Shown in pieces: positions 9,452-12,031 of a stretch of 12,031 bases of DNA. Both the position numbers and the translations under genes were made by a program. The stretch covers positions 1 through 12,031 of the forward strand of contig CAJVPP010003299.1 in assembly GCA_910592005.1 (NCBI GenBank), written 5' to 3'. This DNA is from Funneliformis mosseae. Taxonomy: Eukaryota > Glomeromycota > Glomeromycetes > Glomerales > Glomeraceae. A model generated the notes under the pieces. It saw only the letters and a list, made by a program, of their open reading frames with translations, made no database searches and was not told the DNA's origin. Every line of letters begins with the position of its first letter. Positions within the stretch are counted from its first letter, which is position 1.

Positions 9452-9657
9452 AAAAAAATATAGCTAAATAGTATTTTTAAGCTAAATGAAGAGGAATTTG
9501 AATACTTGTCTCAGTTGTCCTACTTATTCTAGAAAAATTGAAATTTATAGCTTTTTTTTACTTTTTTTTCTATAGGCATATCCCGACATATATCAGATAT
9601 ATACCAAAAGTGTATCATAGAAAAAGTTTCAAAAAATTTTCTAAGAACTTTACTTTT

Positions 9658-9684
9658 AACTAGGACAACTAGGACAACTAGGAC
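9658..9684 (+). repeat. three tandem AACTAGGAC 9-mers
   Basis: Three exact head-to-tail copies of AACTAGGAC. The same 9-mer or its complement recurs at 9412, 9443, 9755 and 9781, with degenerate copies near 9514, 9743 and 9772. The iteron-like spacing of 9 bp is visible directly. Confidence 0.9.
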
Positions 9685-9741
9685 GTAATATAAAAGAACA
9701 AGATAAATTAGAGAAAGAAGCTCTTCTCTCATATCAAAATC

Positions 9742-9790
9742 TGTCCTAATTCCCGTCCTAGTTCCCAAAATAACCAAGACAACTAGGACA
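9742..9790. repeat. imperfect inverted repeat of the CTAGGAC motif
   Basis: TGTCCTAATT and GTCCTAGTT (9742-9763) face AACCAAGAC and AACTAGGACA (9772-9790) across a short A-rich gap. The outermost ten bases pair with one mismatch. Same motif family as the tandem 9-mers at 9658. Confidence 0.75.
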
Positions 9791-9791
9791 G

Positions 9792-9809
9792 ATCATGCCT
9801 TCGCATGAT
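9792..9809. repeat. perfect 7-bp hairpin ATCATGC-CTTC-GCATGAT
   Basis: A perfect 7-bp stem with a four-base loop directly after the last CTAGGAC repeat. It is GC-richer than its surroundings. It is not followed by a T-run, so a bacterial-type terminator is not indicated. Confidence 0.7.
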
Positions 9810-9884
9810 GAATATGGTAATAAATAGGGACACATATACTATATATTTATCATACTATATCACATATAAACTATTGAACACACT

Positions 9885-9980
9885 TGTGATATTTATGCTA
9901 GAAAGTACCGTAAAATAGAACAGTATTATCAGAAAAAGCTAGTTGACTTAGCTTCATTATAGGAACTGATAGGTAATTAA
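9885..9980 (+). pseudogene. 3' fragment of a second copy of the Cys-rich gene
   Basis: The frame reads CDIYARKYRKIEQYYQKKL and ends ASL followed by TAG (9960-9962). It aligns with the end of the first copy (CDTH, then KEHYYWKKLAKMTSM and TAG). The resemblance continues past the stop at nucleotide level (GATAGGTAATT here, AATGGTAGGTAATT there), so this is a duplicated DNA segment rather than chance similarity. The N-terminal Cys-rich half is not found upstream; the CTAGGAC repeats and hairpin lie there instead. The frame continues to TAA at 9978-9980. Confidence 0.5.
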
Positions 9981-10410
9981 GTATAAATAGAAGTATTCTG
10001 ATTATATCCTAAGAATATAGTTTTTCTGATTTCTTGTCACAAAGAAAAAATTGATGGTAACGCACTTTGGAACACTTTTTGTAATACAAATTGAACTTTT
10101 TACATATAGTACTCACATGGATATTATCATATCCAATATTTATTTTATATTCAATTAAGATAAAATATGATAGAAACACTTACAGAATATGAATATATTT
10201 TATAAGATAAATAAAATAAACATTATGTTTACTCATTTTGTAATAATGGTCTAACAACATCTCGTAAAATTATGAAAAGCATTTTGGACGATAGGTTTTT
10301 GTCATTCCTGTCACTGACATTTTATATAACAAGCTGTCATTAAAAATAGAGGTAGCAAATTAACTGTGCTATCTGTCATCTTTTTTTTACACCACTTTAG
10401 CCTCTAGAAA
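9981..10410. other. AT-rich spacer, no gene; one short inverted repeat
   Basis: No coding frame or RNA gene is recognised. GGATAT-TATC-ATATCC at 10119-10134 is a perfect 6-bp inverted repeat. A T-run follows GTCATC at 10375-10387. Confidence 0.6.
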
Positions 10411-10413
10411 GGC

Positions 10414-10590
10414 AACCAAATAGGCGTAAAGAGAAAGTACTCCAATATAGAATCTAGCATCCAATTAGGCGCAGAAGGCCAGCATCCTTAACATAAAACC
10501 AGATATCTAAATAGCTACAGAAAGCCAATATCAACAATATAGAATTTATCATCTAAACGAATCAGAAACAAGAAGAAAGCAGATACCATT
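10414..10590. repeat. diverged tandem repeat of about 46-bp units
   Basis: Four units start at about 10414 (AACCAAATAGGCG), 10459 (ATCCAATTAGGCG), 10505 (ATCTAAATAGCTA) and 10551 (ATCTAAACGAATC). The spacing is 45, 46 and 46 bp. Each unit has a conserved AGAAAG/AGAAGGCCA-like segment after the start, and two units end with AATATAGAAT. The units differ largely by transitions. No open frame of note is present. Confidence 0.65.
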
Positions 10591-10945
10591 AGATTATGAT
10601 ATCACGATTAAATTAAAGCACTACATCTATCATTAAACTATAAAGTCACCACTATATTATACAGGAAACAGTTAAAATAATGATATAAATGCAAAGGAGA
10701 TACCTATATATAGGTTATGAAGTCACCATCAGATTGTGATATTAGGTTATGAAATTACCACCAGATTATGTAATTAGATTATAAAATTACCGGCAGACTA
10801 TAAAGCTACTACTATATTATGAAGCTACCAGCAGACTATGAAGTTACCATTATATTATAAAGATACCGGTAGACTATAAAGTTACCATTATATTATGAAG
10901 ATACTGGTAGACTATGAAGTTACCTTCATAACCTAATCTAAGTTG
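10590..10945. repeat. 19-bp minisatellite with 38-bp higher-order period
   Basis: The monomer resembles TATTATGAAGATACCGGTA alternating with GACTATGAAGTTACCATTA. Starts of the GACTAT type fall at 10796, 10834, 10872 and 10910, exactly 38 bp apart, each holding two 19-bp monomers. Upstream to about 10590 the same TATGA-A-TTACC theme is present but diverged and irregular. The last unit breaks off into CTTCATAACCTAATC near 10923. The ordered part (10796-10924) looks younger than its left flank. Confidence 0.85.
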
Positions 10946-11570
10946 CTGGTGACTTAAGTACATTTTTTAAACTAAAATTAATAATAAACTTATTAAAAAT
11001 CCTTTTCTATAGTTACATAATATAACTTTTTTATAATAATATCAAATTTTTTAGTTTTGATAAGTATGACTATATAGAAGATATACTATATATTAATATA
11101 ATATTATAATTTTAAAATTATTTAAATATTAAATATTTTACAGTTACTAAATTTAAAATTAATTTATTTTCAAATTATATAATGATTAAACTAAAGAATT
11201 AAATAAATTATAAAATTTTATTTTATTTTAAAAGTAATATATAAATTAAAAATAAATAAAATAATATTATTATATAAAAAAAATTATTTAAATATATTAT
11301 TTTAATTAAAATTATTATTATTTATTAAAACTTAAATTAATATTATATACTAGTCAATAAGAACAGTTATATATCTGAAGTGAGCATTATACTATCACAT
11401 TTTATTTTTTCAAACTTGATATTTTTATTTTAGTTTAATATTATATAAATATTTAATTTAGTATAATGTTATATTCAATGGTATAATAATTAATAAATAA
11501 TAAATATAAGAGATTTTTTTCATTATCTTGATTATTATTTATAGGTGACTTACCACTGATCAAAATCAAA
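10946..11570. other. AT-rich spacer without recognisable gene
   Basis: Nearly pure A/T sequence with stops in every frame, similar to the left third of the window. No repeat ends or RNA genes were recognised. Confidence 0.6.
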
Positions 11571-11571
11571 A

Positions 11572-12031
11572 AAATCGGACGTGTGAAAAATCAGCCTAAA
11601 TTTAGCCTAAATTTAGCAAATTATCAAAAAATCGGCCTAGCCAATTGGCATATACTATAAATCGGCCAAGAATCGGCTAAAATTTGACCTATCTTATTTA
11701 TAACTGATTGGCATACTTATTACCAATTAGCATACGTCAAAAATTGGCTAAAATTTGACCTATCTTATTTATAGCCAATTGACGTCTAATTTACATCCGA
11801 TTGATATACATCAAAAATCGGCTAAAATTTGACCTATCTTATTTATAACTGATTGATGTTTGATTTACATCTGATTGATATATATCACAAATCAGCTAAA
11901 ATTCAACTTATCTTATTTATAGCCAATTGACATCTGATTTACATCCGATTGATATACATCACAAATTGGCTAAAATTCAACCTATCTTATTTATAGCTAA
12001 TTGACATCTGATTTACATTCGATTAATATAC
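11572..12031. repeat. 74-bp satellite array, continues beyond the window
   Basis: Units beginning AAT(C/T)(G/A)GCTAAAATT start at 11671, 11742, 11816, 11890 and 11964. The spacing is 71, 74, 74 and 74 bp. Each unit carries the constant block CCTATCTTATTTATA (one unit has CTTATCTTATTTATA), then a variable (A/G)(G/A)C(C/T)(A/G)ATTGA stretch and CGATTGATATAC. Differences between units are mostly transitions. The stretch 11572-11670 is a diverged edge with AATCGGCC, ATTGGCATA and doubled TAAATTTAGCC pieces. The array runs to the last base, so its full length is unknown. It could be a satellite or the internal repeats of a larger element. Confidence 0.85.

Noticed and set aside
9529..9777. 82-residue open frame on the minus strand
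   Set aside because: Much of it translates the CTAGGAC repeats (VLVVLVVLV); no family resemblance.
1..12031. CRISPR array
   Set aside because: The tandem repeats (19/38, 46, 74 bp) have no constant repeat separated by unique spacers, and the context is eukaryotic.
1..12031. tRNA or rRNA genes
   Set aside because: No conserved tRNA arm sequence or rRNA segment was recognised on either strand by eye.

Overview
The window looks like a gene-poor, repeat-rich piece of a very AT-rich eukaryotic genome. The best guess is an arbuscular mycorrhizal fungus (Glomeromycotina, Rhizophagus/Gigaspora type). The evidence is the extreme AT content, the Tc1-type transposon relic, several kinds of tandem repeat, and a decayed family-B DNA polymerase whose sequence resembles a polymerase family that I recall as multicopy in Rhizophagus genomes. 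The organism call is inference; no rRNA, tRNA or intact housekeeping gene is present to confirm it. I find no intact protein-coding gene.

Layout: 1-135 is a (CTCGA)n foldback. 136-3245 is almost pure A/T and holds one small palindromic element (MITE, 1532-1702, flanked by TA). 3248-4514 is a complete but dead Tc1/mariner element with readable terminal inverted repeats, TA flanks and a transposase frame carrying about 14 stops. Immediately at its right border begins an island of higher GC. It holds a coiled-coil gene remnant missing its 5' end (4517-5506, + strand), a full-length but broken family-B DNA polymerase (5709-8982, - strand), and a divergently placed small Cys/His-rich gene (9087-9384, + strand). 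It ends with a second fragment of the same small gene (9885-9980). Between the two small-gene copies lies a cluster of CTAGGAC repeats on both strands. From 10414 the window is repeats again: about 46-bp units, then a 19/38-bp minisatellite, an AT-rich spacer, and a 74-bp satellite that runs off the right end.

Polymerase, coiled-coil gene and Cys-rich gene may be one former replicon or mobile module (a DNA polymerase plus accessory proteins), but no termini are recognised, so this stays a hypothesis. The most striking shared feature is how the genes died. Most in-frame stops are explained by C-to-T or G-to-A changes at Trp, Gln and Arg codons, and lost tryptophans are mostly TAG rather than TGA. 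That points to a preference for CpA sites, as in repeat-induced point mutation.
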